64,000 nt of DNA from an uncultured Planctomycetota bacterium (GCA_900696525.1 CAADGL010000019.1:62001-126000); one strand, 5' to 3'. Counted from the first letter of the stretch, positions 36,190 through 43,897 are shown. Notes: a model not told the origin generated them from the sequence alone. Program-made: numbers and translations.

Positions 36190-36419
36190 AGAAGGCCACG
36201 TTCTATCACGCGGGTTGTCCTGTCTGCGTCACGGCCGAGCAGCAGTTCGCATCGGCGCTCAACCCCAAGGAGTTCCGGGTTGAGGTCGTGCACCTCGGGC
36301 AGCAGAAGCAACGGCTCTCGGAAGCGGAGCGTGCCGGCGTGAAGTCAGTCCCGGCACTGGTCATCGACCAACAGGTCTTCCACATCAACTTCGGCGCCGC
36401 GTTGAACGACCTGAAGTAG
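36186..36419 (+). CDS. Small thioredoxin/glutaredoxin-like protein
   Basis: A 77-aa protein with an N-terminal CPVC redox motif (FYHAGCPVCVTAEQQF) and the cis-Pro segment SVPALVIDQQVF near residue 57, which define a minimal thioredoxin fold. AAAGGAAA lies 7 nt before the ATG, which overlaps the MarR stop. It probably works as a thiol oxidoreductase linked to the regulator's cysteine cluster. No partner reductase is nearby. Confidence 0.85.
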   Translation: MKKATFYHAGCPVCVTAEQQFASALNPKEFRVEVVHLGQQKQRLSEAERAGVKSVPALVIDQQVFHINFGAALNDLK

Positions 36420-36487
36420 CAAGTGGCATGCGCGTGCGTCAGCACGCTTTGCGGGACGGCCGCTCAATGCGGCGACGACCATGTTAG

Positions 36488-36522
36488 AAGCGTCGCAGTT
36501 CACTCGTCGGACTGCGACGCTT
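36488..36522. terminator. Bidirectional-looking terminator between convergent genes
   Basis: A perfect 12-bp stem AAGCGTCGCAGT / ACTGCGACGCTT with an 11-nt loop, followed on the plus strand by TTTGTGCTTGG. It lies 68 bp past the thioredoxin-like stop. The convergent minus-strand gene ends inside the loop at 36500, so the same hairpin could end both transcripts. Confidence 0.7.
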
Positions 36523-37129
36523 TGTGCTTGGATCTTGTTGCCTGCTTGCGCACCGCCTGCCAGAAGCAGCCACGATCTGCAACCGACGCCTGGCGCCTGG
36601 TGCGGCCATCTGCCCGATCGTCGTGAAACTCGTGAAAGAAATCGGGGTGACACGCGCGAACAGCAAACCGCGACCGGCTGGGCCGCAACGCCGCCCGGGC
36701 GCGTGCCTGGTCGAGGTCGTCCAGTCGGCCCGCTGTCTTCTCCGCGGCTTCGATGAGCAATTCAAGTGGGGAAACGTACTCGTCGGCGCGCTCGTCGAGG
36801 ACCGGCGTCAGCCCACCCGTGTCGAATCGTCGCGCGTTTTCTCGCAGGACGGCCATCGCATCATCGACTTCCGCCGCGTCGGCGTCGCGGGCGTGCAGCT
36901 CCAACCAGACGATGATCGCTTTGGCGGGCGCTCGAAACTGCTCCGACTCGTCGGACGCCCGGACATCCCGGTCGGGATCGTCCGGCGCTTCGCCCCGGCG
37001 GCGCAAAGCGAAGCGCCGAAGGACTGCAAGCCACTCAGCGAGATCGCGCACGAGCTGTGTAAGCGGCTCATGACAAGCGGCTCGGCTGACTGCGCTCATC
37101 GTGTCCTCAGTTGGCGTTCGCTGCGTCAT
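36500..37129 (-). CDS. Hypothetical protein downstream of the RHS region
   Basis: A 209-aa protein, mostly helical and acidic in the middle (DDAMAVLRENARRFDTGG, SPLELLIEAAEKTAGRLDD), with a basic C-terminus. No signal peptide or TM segment. No family recognised. The start at 37129 overlaps the stop of the zinc-ribbon membrane protein gene (ATGA), arguing for real, coupled translation, and the stop sits in the loop of a terminator hairpin. It could be part of the last RHS/partner module. Confidence 0.6.
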   Translation of the reverse strand: MTQRTPTEDTMSAVSRAACHEPLTQLVRDLAEWLAVLRRFALRRRGEAPDDPDRDVRASDESEQFRAPAKAIIVWLELHARDADAAEVDDAMAVLRENARRFDTGGLTPVLDERADEYVSPLELLIEAAEKTAGRLDDLDQARARAALRPSRSRFAVRACHPDFFHEFHDDRADGRTRRQASVADRGCFWQAVRKQATRSKHKASQSDE

Positions 37130-37674
37130 CGTGCTTCGCGCGTCTGCCGAGGCGAGCCGCAGACGCGCGCACCACATTCGGGACAACGAGCGCTCACGTT
37201 CCCCACAAGCGAGTAGCCGCATTCTGCACACACACCGGGGCCAGCGCGCCTTCGGTAGCGCCGTGCGATTAGCATGCCCACAGCAGCCACCTGCGCAAAG
37301 AGCAGCATCCAGAGCGGTAGCGAGACCCTGTAGTCTTGTCCGAACAGCCCCCGGCCGACGTACGGTAATGTGCCAAAGGGCCGAAGCGACTCGACGCGCT
37401 CCGACACCAATAGGATGCCGGGAAGCGTAACCTCAACTCGACTAGGGCTTGCGGGTGTAGCGCAGAATCCCTGGTTCGCGATTCCGCGCCCCCAGCGGAT
37501 CATGCAATCGCCCCCCGCCAGCGCGACCTCGACAACAGCCGCTCTCGCTTCCAGAACATAGAAGCAACTTGCGATCCAGAGCACGAGCGTTGGACAAAGA
37601 AACACCAGTATGGGCCACCAACGGACGGCTCTCTGCGCTCTGCCTGGCCCTTGAGTATTCTGCTTTACCACCAT
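37126..37674 (-). CDS. Two-TM protein with C-terminal zinc ribbon (module B partner)
   Basis: A 182-aa protein: TM1 about residues 16-38 (WWPILVFLCPTLVLWIASCFYV), an extracytoplasmic loop of about 75 residues, TM2 (PLWMLLFAQVAAVGMLIA), and a terminal zinc ribbon CAECGYSLVGNVSARCPECG. It starts 44 bp after the RHS cassette B stop; an upstream in-frame ATG at 37707 would leave 11 bp. The architecture matches the gene after RHS cassette A. Placement directly after an RHS tip is where an immunity gene would be, but such proteins are common in planctomycetes, so that role is only a hypothesis. Confidence 0.68.
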   Translation of the reverse strand: MVVKQNTQGPGRAQRAVRWWPILVFLCPTLVLWIASCFYVLEARAAVVEVALAGGDCMIRWGRGIANQGFCATPASPSRVEVTLPGILLVSERVESLRPFGTLPYVGRGLFGQDYRVSLPLWMLLFAQVAAVGMLIARRYRRRAGPGVCAECGYSLVGNVSARCPECGARVCGSPRQTREAR

Positions 37675-37717
37675 GGGCACCAAACTGGCGTCAGAACGTG
37701 TCGGCATGCGGACACCG

Positions 37718-39548
37718 CTATCTCTTGGGTGGCGGCGGCACGGCGTCGCCGCCGGTGCACTTGTTCTTGACAGACGCCGCATGCAGCTGACGCCATGCTT
37801 CTTTCATAGCGCTGACGCAGTCATACTTCTTGCCCCCGAGACCCTTACAGTTGGCCTCGCAACCGGAGTTCACTTGATTCTTCAAGAACTCGAACAGTTG
37901 CTTCAGACACTTGCATGCCTTCGGGCCATTCCCGCAGGAACCCGCTTTTCCTCCAACGCATTGGGCGGTTACCGTGTATGCATTGCATTCGTTGTTCCTG
38001 CCTGCCGGCAGCTGGCCACAGTTGGCGAGGTGCTGATCCTCGTGTGCGCGAACACAATCGACGACTTGCTGACCGGCGTCGGGATATGGTCCAGAGGCTG
38101 TTTCGGTGCAAACGCACTTACAGCCAGGCTTTCCCGCCTCCGGACAGCACGCTATGCCCCATGCATCGGGGTACTTCTCTGCGCTCTTGGGGCACGGAGG
38201 AGTCCCATCTTTGCAGAAGCGCTCACAGCTTCCCTCTCCGTACACCTTGTCACAGGACTTGTCCGCTGGTCCCGGTGGGATCGGCCCGGGTTGCTGGGGC
38301 GCTGGATCCTGCGCAGAGGGGCATGCCTCTGGCCCCATCGGAACCGGCGCCGGCGACGAACAGTAGGATTCCGCACATGCGAGGCCAAGCGGATCAATAC
38401 GGTCCAGTGGCGCATTTGCCACAAATCCGTAGAGATTCAGGCCGCCCAGTTCTCCGATCGGATCGTGGTTGATCCATCGCCCCAGCCGCGGGTCGTAGTA
38501 TCGCTCACCCCAGTATCCCAGGCCGTTTCGTCGTCCCAGGGCTTGGTGCTGAAGCGGTAGGGGTTAGCGGCGGCGTAGGAGCCGGACTGGACGAGGACCT
38601 TGCCGTAGGCATCGTACTCGTAATGGGCCTTGATGCAGGCGGACGCGCTGGAAGCGGCCAGGTCGATCACCTGGCCGACGTTGCCGTTGGCGTCATACAA
38701 GTAGACGTAGCGCAGGTCATCGGTATCCGACGACGGCGTGCCATTGGTATCCTGGATGGACAGCAGGCCCCCGATGCCGCCGGCCCGCCCAGCGAGCCGC
38801 TCAGGTCGCGACCCCAGGTGAGCTTTCGCAGGACGTTGCCGTCGCCATCGAGCTCCAGCAGGAGCAGCCAGTCGTTCCAGATGAAGCGCCGCGTCTCGCT
38901 GAGGTCCCAGGACGAGCCGTTGTAGGTGTAGACCTTTTTCTCAATGCGCCGGCCGAGGTAGTCGTACTTGAACTCGACCTTCTTCGCGCCGCTGACGAAC
39001 GCCAGCGGTTCCCAGCCGACCAGCCGGTTCTCAGCATCCCAGGTGAACTTGGCCCGGATCGCGCCCGTCGCCTGGAGGCCGTAGAGGCTCAGCAACAGGC
39101 CCAGATCAGCCGAGTCCACACATTGCGGCCCGGGGTTATTCGGCGAGATGTTGGCATTGGGGTTGTAGCCCTGCTGACCTTCGCACGTGCCGTACGCCGC
39201 CAGCAGCGCGCCGAGATCGGACGCGTCTACGTTCCCGTCACCGTTGATGTCGCCGGTGACGTAGGCTTCGCTGAGGTTGCCGTCCAGGTCGTACTTGAGC
39301 CGCTGCCCGGTTTGTGGCGTCGTGGCGGTGACGACCGGGTCGTACTGGTTCAGGTTGTTGGACGTGTACGTCGTCAGCGGGGCGCTGTTCGGGTCGCCCG
39401 CCTTCGAGGTCGTCCGGTTGCCGATCGGGTCATAGGCGTACACGCGCCGCAGGCTGGTGTCCTCGGTGCCCGGGCTGTTGGGGTCGGTGCCGGCGTGGCG
39501 CTCGCTGCGCGTCAGCTCATTGCGGTCGTTGTACTGCCACAAGTCCAT
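37718..39548 (-). pseudogene. RHS cassette B: truncated, frameshifted RHS core with Cys-rich HExxH tip
   Basis: RHS/YD-repeat sequence starts abruptly at MDLWQYNDRNELTRSE and includes FTWDAENRLVGWEP, FKYDYLGRRIEKKVYTYNG and [14 protein letters not shown]. An internal dockerin-like pair (GDINGDGNVDASDLG, then VDSADLGLLLSLYG) interrupts it. Two frame changes are needed: near 38790 and near 38525, where one base seems lost after WDDET. The third frame carries the RHS core end ([10 protein letters not shown]) and a roughly 200-residue cysteine-rich tip with [11 protein letters not shown], a possible zinc-protease HExxH. N-terminal RHS is missing. Pseudogene or silent cassette; sequencing error cannot be excluded. 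Confidence 0.75.
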
Positions 39549-39581
39549 GTGGTCTCCCGGGCCGCCGGCCAGCGTGGCGGG

Positions 39582-40151
39582 TCAGGCCTGTCTAGTCATC
39601 TCCCGCCCACACTCGGAACAGCGATTGCTGGCACTTCCTCGCAGATCATATCCACAGCCGACGCAGCATCCCGGCCGCACGAACCGGCCCAGCAGCAGCC
39701 AGAGAATGCCGGTGGAAGCGCCCGCAATCAGCGCCAGCAGCCAGAACGGAATAACGAACGCAAATTCGAACATGGACCCTTTTCCCCACCAATGCGGCGC
39801 GCATAGTCCGAAACGCTGTGCCCACTTCTGCGTGATATGTGGACGCATACCGCACTGAAAATCCCACATGTCCCGAAGTCCGGAGCGCCCAAGCCGATGC
39901 TTCCAGATCAACTCGTGCTCGATGCCACAGAACACCCGGCCCTGCTCAATCGTGATCGAAACCCTCGGAACAGTCGCCGCGACCTGCATCCACGCGCTCG
40001 CAACCCAAATCGCCATGAGCAGAACGAGAACCACAATCCCAGAAAGCGCCAGTGCATGCGGTCTGCCGTAGCGTCTTGTTCTCTGCAATCCTGATCGTCG
40101 CCCTAGCGAGGGTTGCGGAATCAACTGTCGCCGTGGAATCACGGGCCACAT
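39582..40151 (-). CDS. Two-TM protein with C-terminal zinc ribbon (module A partner)
   Basis: A 189-aa protein: basic N-terminus, TM1 (ALALSGIVVLVLLMAIWVA), an outer loop of about 65 residues, TM2 (FAFVIPFWLLALIAGASTG) and the ribbon CVGCGYDLRGSASNRCSECG. The ATG at 40151 lies inside the end of RHS cassette A, a 13-bp overlap in a different frame (22 bp if the GTG at 40160 is used), so translation is probably coupled. It shares layout with 37126-37674. An immunity role for the PLA2-like tip is an untested inference. Confidence 0.7.
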   Translation of the reverse strand: MWPVIPRRQLIPQPSLGRRSGLQRTRRYGRPHALALSGIVVLVLLMAIWVASAWMQVAATVPRVSITIEQGRVFCGIEHELIWKHRLGRSGLRDMWDFQCGMRPHITQKWAQRFGLCAPHWWGKGSMFEFAFVIPFWLLALIAGASTGILWLLLGRFVRPGCCVGCGYDLRGSASNRCSECGREMTRQA

Positions 40152-41551
40152 GCGCTGCACTCACACTTGTTGTACTCCATCAAGGTGCAGAAAAACTGGA
40201 TGACCTGCTTGACCGCTACCGGAACAACACTGGAACCACCCCCACAAGCCTTCATCTCCTGCACAAGTTTACAATCGCATGCGCAGTGCTTGGGCGTGTA
40301 GCCAACCCACGGCCCCGGACCCGGCGCGGCGGAAATCTCATTGTAGTGATAGCACTGATCGTGGTTGCCGCAGGCGGCGTCCCAGCAGTCGCCTGAATCC
40401 GGAGCGCTACAGCCGGTAGGCGAACAATCCCGGTTCCCTCCGCAACAGTTGCCGTATACGTCACCGGCGAACGGATCTGCTTCTACGCACTGACCCGTCT
40501 TGCAGTCCCAGTAATGCCCCCAACTGCAACTCTTTGAGTCTCCCGATGCGCCGCCGGGCCACGGCACACAGACGCAGCGACCGTTCCGAATGATATAAGT
40601 CCCGCCGTAGCATGGTCCAAACTGCGCGAAACAGCTCAACGGCGTGGGAGGCGGTATGGCGCACAACGCCATGGCGCCCAAGAGTCCGCCGGTTCCCTCC
40701 AAAGGGGTAGCGGACGCATGGCCAATGGCGTCAAACGCATGCAGCGGGGTATTGTACACATAATTGTACAGGTGCGTTCCGCCCATTTCCCCAATCGGAT
40801 CCCGATTGATCCATCGTCCCACCCGTGAATCGTAGTATCGGTAGCCCCAGTAGCCCAACCCCGTCTCGTCGTCCCAGGGCTTGGTGCTGAAGCGGTAGGG
40901 GTTCGCGGCGGCGTAGGGGCCGGATTGGTTGGGGTCGCTTACGTCGAGCAGCATGTTCCCGTACGGGTCGTACTCGTAGTGGGCCTTGATCGCGCCGGCG
41001 GGGTCGTTCGGGTCGTGGGCCAGGTCGATGAGCTGGCCCACGTTGCCGTTGGCGTCGTAGCAGAACACGAAATCGCCGAAGAGGTCGTTGGGGTCCTGCG
41101 GGTCATTCGGGTCGCTGGTGGCCAGCAGCCCACCGATGCCGCCGGCGCCGTCGAGGTCGGCGGGCAGGATGCCCGCGCCATCCCTCTGACCGAGGTCGGC
41201 GGGCAGGATGCCCGCGCCACCCCTCTGACCGAGGTCGGCGGGCAGGATGCCCGCCCCACCCCTCTGACCGCTCAGGTCCAGGCCCCAGGTCAGCTTCCTG
41301 GCAGGCTGGAAGCCCGCACCACCCGAATCGTCGAGCTCGAGCAGCAGCAGCCAGCCGCTGGAATTACCCGCAGTGGTATTCCACACGTACCGCCGGGTCT
41401 GGCTCAGACTCCAGGTTGAGCCGTCGTACGTGTACACTTTCTTCTCGATTCGTCGCCCCAGGTAATCATACGCGAATTCGCATTTCCGGGCCCCGCTGGT
41501 GAAGAAAAGCGGCTCCCAGCCGACCAGGCGGTTCTCGGGGGGGTGGAACAC
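40139..41551 (-). pseudogene. RHS cassette A: 5'-truncated RHS core with a phospholipase A2-like tip
   Basis: RHS sequence begins at ENRLVGWEPLFF and continues through [39 protein letters not shown] and the core end GRWINRDPIGEMGG. The tip has CCGGNRDCS and then CWDAACGNHDQCYHYNE, matching the Cys-x3-His-Asp-x-Cys-Tyr signature of phospholipase A2. The open frame extends back into tRNA-Pro, but RHS homology stops near 41545. The coordinate given uses an in-frame GTG with no RBS. A full RHS protein would be far longer, so this is a displaced cassette, open but without a normal start. Confidence 0.72.
41153..41269 (-). repeat. Three in-frame 39-bp repeats (GAGILPAD-coding) within RHS cassette A
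   Basis: Three head-to-tail units at 41153-41191, 41192-41230 and 41231-41269, each containing the palindrome GCGGGCAGGATGCCCGC. On the minus strand each encodes 13 residues, GQRGGAGILPADL, so the frame is kept. A related half-palindrome at about 41299-41325 encodes GGAGFQPAR. The same palindromes form the core of the small mobile element at 12991 and 42733. Confidence 0.88.
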
Positions 41552-41620
41552 CGTCTGGCCGTCACAGCGACGGGGCGAAATGCTGCTGAACCGGGCTGCC
41601 GCGCCGCTCTGGAAACGCAA

Positions 41621-41642
41621 CGACCGCCCCGAAGGACGGTCG
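41621..41642 (-). terminator. tRNA-Pro terminator
   Basis: On the minus strand a 9-bp stem (one G-U pair) closes a UUCG tetraloop, 13 nt past the 3' end of tRNA-Pro, followed by TTGCGTTTCC. Stable UUCG hairpin, modest U-tract. Confidence 0.6.
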
Positions 41643-41655
41643 CGGGCAAACAAAA

Positions 41656-41730
41656 TCGGGGCGACAGGATTCGAACCTGCGACCTTCTGCACCCCATGCA
41701 GACGCGCTAGCCAAGCTGCGCCACGCCCCG
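41656..41730 (-). tRNA. tRNA-Pro(GGG)
   Basis: A 75-nt cloverleaf. The acceptor stem CGGGGCG pairs with CGCCCCG and is followed by discriminator A; the C1-G72 pair is typical of bacterial tRNA-Pro. The D arm has TGGCGCAGCTTGGCTAGCGC. The anticodon stem TCTGC/GCAGA encloses the loop ATGGGGT, giving anticodon GGG. The T arm reads GCAGGTTCGAATCCTGT. CCA is not encoded. RHS cassette A begins just downstream. Confidence 0.93.
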
Positions 41731-41835
41731 CGGCCGACGGCTCGAACCCGCCGGATCGTATCGGCTGCTTGTGACCTTATGACCGCGGCGCCCGGGCGTC
41801 AAGGCAATCGTAGGGCCACGCCCCGCGCCCGCGCC

Positions 41836-42657
41836 TCACGCCGATCGGTCCGGTGAGGCGTCGAGGCCGGCCGCCGGATGACGCACGGAGCGGCGTTCGC
41901 GGAGCAGGTAGATCATGACGATGCCGATGCCGCCGACGAGCAGCATGTCGGCCACGTTGAACACCCACGGCCAGAGGTCCTGGTTGTTCCACAGCTTGGT
42001 GGGGATCTTGATGAAGTCGCGGACGAAGCCGACCTCGCGCGGCGTCTCGCCGGCCGGGAGCTCGGCGGTGAAGCGTCCGCTGCCCGGCGGATAGGCCTCG
42101 ACGAGCACGCGTCCCTGCTCGCCCTGGCCGACGACGGCCACGTAGAAGAGCCGGCCGCGGCTGTCGGCGAGCGCGTCGTCAAGCAGCCGGACGGTGGCGC
42201 GGTCGTACATGTTGCCGAGAGCTCCGGCGACAAGTCCGCCGAGCGCGACGTGCAGCCCCCAGGAGCGGGCCGAGCTGTGGGCGAACATCCACGCAACCAG
42301 GAACAGCGCCGCCACCGAGGCGATCAGGAAGACGTTGGTGAGACCCTGGCCGATGCCGAACAGCGCCCCCTTGTTCAGCATGATCTGAAGCTCGAGCACG
42401 TTCGGAATCAGCTCGCGGTGGCCGTGCTGCCCCAGCGTGCTGAAGGCCCAGTGCTTCGACCACAGGTCGAGCGTCAGTCCGAGCGCAACCACCAGCCAGA
42501 ACCGCGCGTGCGAGCCCGCGTCGCGCAACGCACTGCGGGCCGCGTCGCCCGCCGCCGCGGAGGACGACGCGCCCGCGGAATCAACGCCGACGGCACCGTG
42601 CGGCGCCGCCGCGGGAGGCAGGCTGCCCGGGTTGTCGCTCTCGATCGGCGCGCTCAT
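41836..42657 (-). CDS. lspA: Lipoprotein signal peptidase (signal peptidase II)
   Basis: Inner-membrane aspartic protease that removes signal peptides from prolipoproteins. At 273 aa it is longer than usual LspA (about 160-170 aa). Extra parts are a Ser/Ala-rich N-terminal extension (about 50 residues) and an insertion of about 55 residues between the two catalytic Asp motifs. Motifs seen: DLWSKHWAF, LNKGALFGIG, GALGNMYDR (first Asp region) and FNVADMLLVGG (second Asp). Four TM helices are evident. Lipobox proteins in the window (25820, 46117, 51101) would be substrates. Confidence 0.9.
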   Translation of the reverse strand: MSAPIESDNPGSLPPAAAPHGAVGVDSAGASSSAAAGDAARSALRDAGSHARFWLVVALGLTLDLWSKHWAFSTLGQHGHRELIPNVLELQIMLNKGALFGIGQGLTNVFLIASVAALFLVAWMFAHSSARSWGLHVALGGLVAGALGNMYDRATVRLLDDALADSRGRLFYVAVVGQGEQGRVLVEAYPPGSGRFTAELPAGETPREVGFVRDFIKIPTKLWNNQDLWPWVFNVADMLLVGGIGIVMIYLLRERRSVRHPAAGLDASPDRSA

Positions 42658-42732
42658 GAATCCCTCTGGGGCCGGCCCCGGCGGCTCCGGCGTCGGACCG
42701 CACCGCTCCCCCGGAATCGCCCTGAACGTTCG

Positions 42733-42862
42733 CTAGTGTAGTGCCTCGCAAATAACTGCCTGTCCCTATGCAGGGTGGGGGGCTTCCAGCCCGCCCGAGC
42801 GGGCAAGATGCCCGCTCCACCCATCCGTGACACCGTCACATTTCTGCGAGGCACTACACTAG
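42733..42862. mobile_element. MITE-like element, copy 2
   Basis: A 130-bp element with perfect 18-bp terminal inverted repeats beginning CTAGTGTAGTGCCTCGCA. Its interior matches copy 1 at 12991-13122 apart from a few changes and a 2-bp deletion. It lies between lspA and the DksA-like gene; its right-hand CTAG provides the TAG stop of the latter (stop at 42859-42861), just as copy 1 does for its neighbour. No coding capacity. Confidence 0.85.
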
Positions 42863-43500
42863 TGACGGGGGCGCTGCCGGTTTTCCTGCGCCAGCATGTA
42901 CTCGTAGCAGTACTTGGTCCAGGGCGTGGCGTTCAGGCGGGCCTTGCTGATCGGCTGGCCGGTGGCTAGGCAGACGCCATAGGTGCCCTTGTCGATGCGT
43001 TCCAGCGCCTCGACGATTTCGCCGAGCAGCGCCCGCTCGCCCTCGATCAGCCCGAGCGTCAGTTCCTGCTCGTAATTGTCGCTGCCGACGTCCGCCATGT
43101 GCAGCGGCATGTTCGACAGATCGCCGCTGGCCTCGCGACGGTTGTTTTTCAGCGCCTCGTTCTGGAGGCCGCCGACGTCGCCCGCAAGCTGACGGCGCTT
43201 CTCCAGCAGCATGTCGCGGAAATGCTCGATGTCCTTTCGCGTGAGATGCGTCGCAACCGGGCGACCGTCGGACGCGGGGCGCGGCGTTCTGACGCCAACG
43301 ACCGGACGGGCAACGCGCTTGGCGCTAGCGGTCCGGCGCGTCGCCTGGGCTTTCGGCCGAGGTGACGCGTTGGCGCGGACGGCGGTCCGGCGCACACCGG
43401 AAGCGGACCGGGTTGCTGCGGACTTTCGCTTGGGGCGAGCCACCGGGGCTGTCCGGGAGCTTCGCGAAGACGCCTTCTTCGGACGCGCTTTCTTGGCCAC
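42859..43500 (-). CDS. DksA/TraR-like protein with Lys/Arg-rich N-terminal extension
   Basis: A 213-aa protein. About 80 basic, low-complexity residues (Lys, Arg, Ala, Ser, Pro) precede a DksA-like domain: HLTRKDIEHFRDMLLEKRRQLAGDV coiled-coil start, LHMADVGSDNYEQELTLGLIE, then GTYGVCLATGQPISKARLNATPWTKYC. Only two of the four usual zinc-finger cysteines remain (C in GVCLATG, C in KYCYEY). DksA-type proteins act in the RNA polymerase secondary channel; the basic tail could bind nucleic acid. The start is GTG with GAGGA upstream. The stop comes from the adjacent mobile element. Confidence 0.83.
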   Translation of the reverse strand: MAKKARPKKASSRSSRTAPVARPKRKSAATRSASGVRRTAVRANASPRPKAQATRRTASAKRVARPVVGVRTPRPASDGRPVATHLTRKDIEHFRDMLLEKRRQLAGDVGGLQNEALKNNRREASGDLSNMPLHMADVGSDNYEQELTLGLIEGERALLGEIVEALERIDKGTYGVCLATGQPISKARLNATPWTKYCYEYMLAQENRQRPRH

Positions 43501-43666
43501 GGTGATCCTCGTAGTGCCGCTCTTGGCCCACCCGGAGGCGGCGCAGTGCCTCGAAACCGACGGATGGTACCCGCCCAGCCCCGAGCGTCAACCCGCGAAC
43601 CGCCGATAGCCCGTCGGTCGTGAGCGCACCCGAACCTTCGGCCCCTCCGGGCACAAATCCGCGGGG

Positions 43667-43864
43667 ATGCAGTATGCTGCGGAGCCGCGTGCCCGATGCG
43701 AGGCGCAAGTTGTGATGCAGCCGACGTTACCCGCCGGCCCCACGACGATGCCATCCATGGACTTGCGTGTCCCGAATGCGGATCATGACCTGCGCGGGCT
43801 GCCAACGACGAGCGAGCGCTGTCCGGAGTATGGCGAGCCGCTCGCCACGCCTGCGCGACCGTAA
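43667..43864 (+). pseudogene. Possible degenerate zinc-ribbon fragment
   Basis: The 43501-43897 gap has a 65-codon open frame whose second half reads VPNADHDLRGLPTTSERCPEYGEPLA. This resembles the CxxCGYDLRGLxxxxRCPECG ribbon of planctomycete membrane proteins, but three of the four zinc cysteines are replaced (V, A and Y positions). No TM helices and no good RBS are present. It looks like a decayed tail of such a gene rather than a working protein. The rest of the gap is empty as far as I can see. Confidence 0.35.
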
Positions 43865-43897
43865 GCCGCAGTTGACGGCGTCGCAGCCCACCCCCTC

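Noticed and set aside
36524..37216. 230-codon plus-strand frame opposite the hypothetical gene at 36500-37129
   Set aside because: The minus-strand gene is coupled by an ATGA overlap and ends at a terminator; the plus frame starts inside the hairpin region without an RBS.
41551..41692. RHS cassette A start at 41692 inside tRNA-Pro
   Set aside because: The first codons would lie within the tRNA gene and its terminator. RHS similarity starts only near 41545, so the apparent start is accidental.
36500..41730. Integrated element with tRNA-Pro as attachment site
   Set aside because: RHS cassettes adjoin the tRNA, but I find no integrase and no second copy of the tRNA 3' end within the window.
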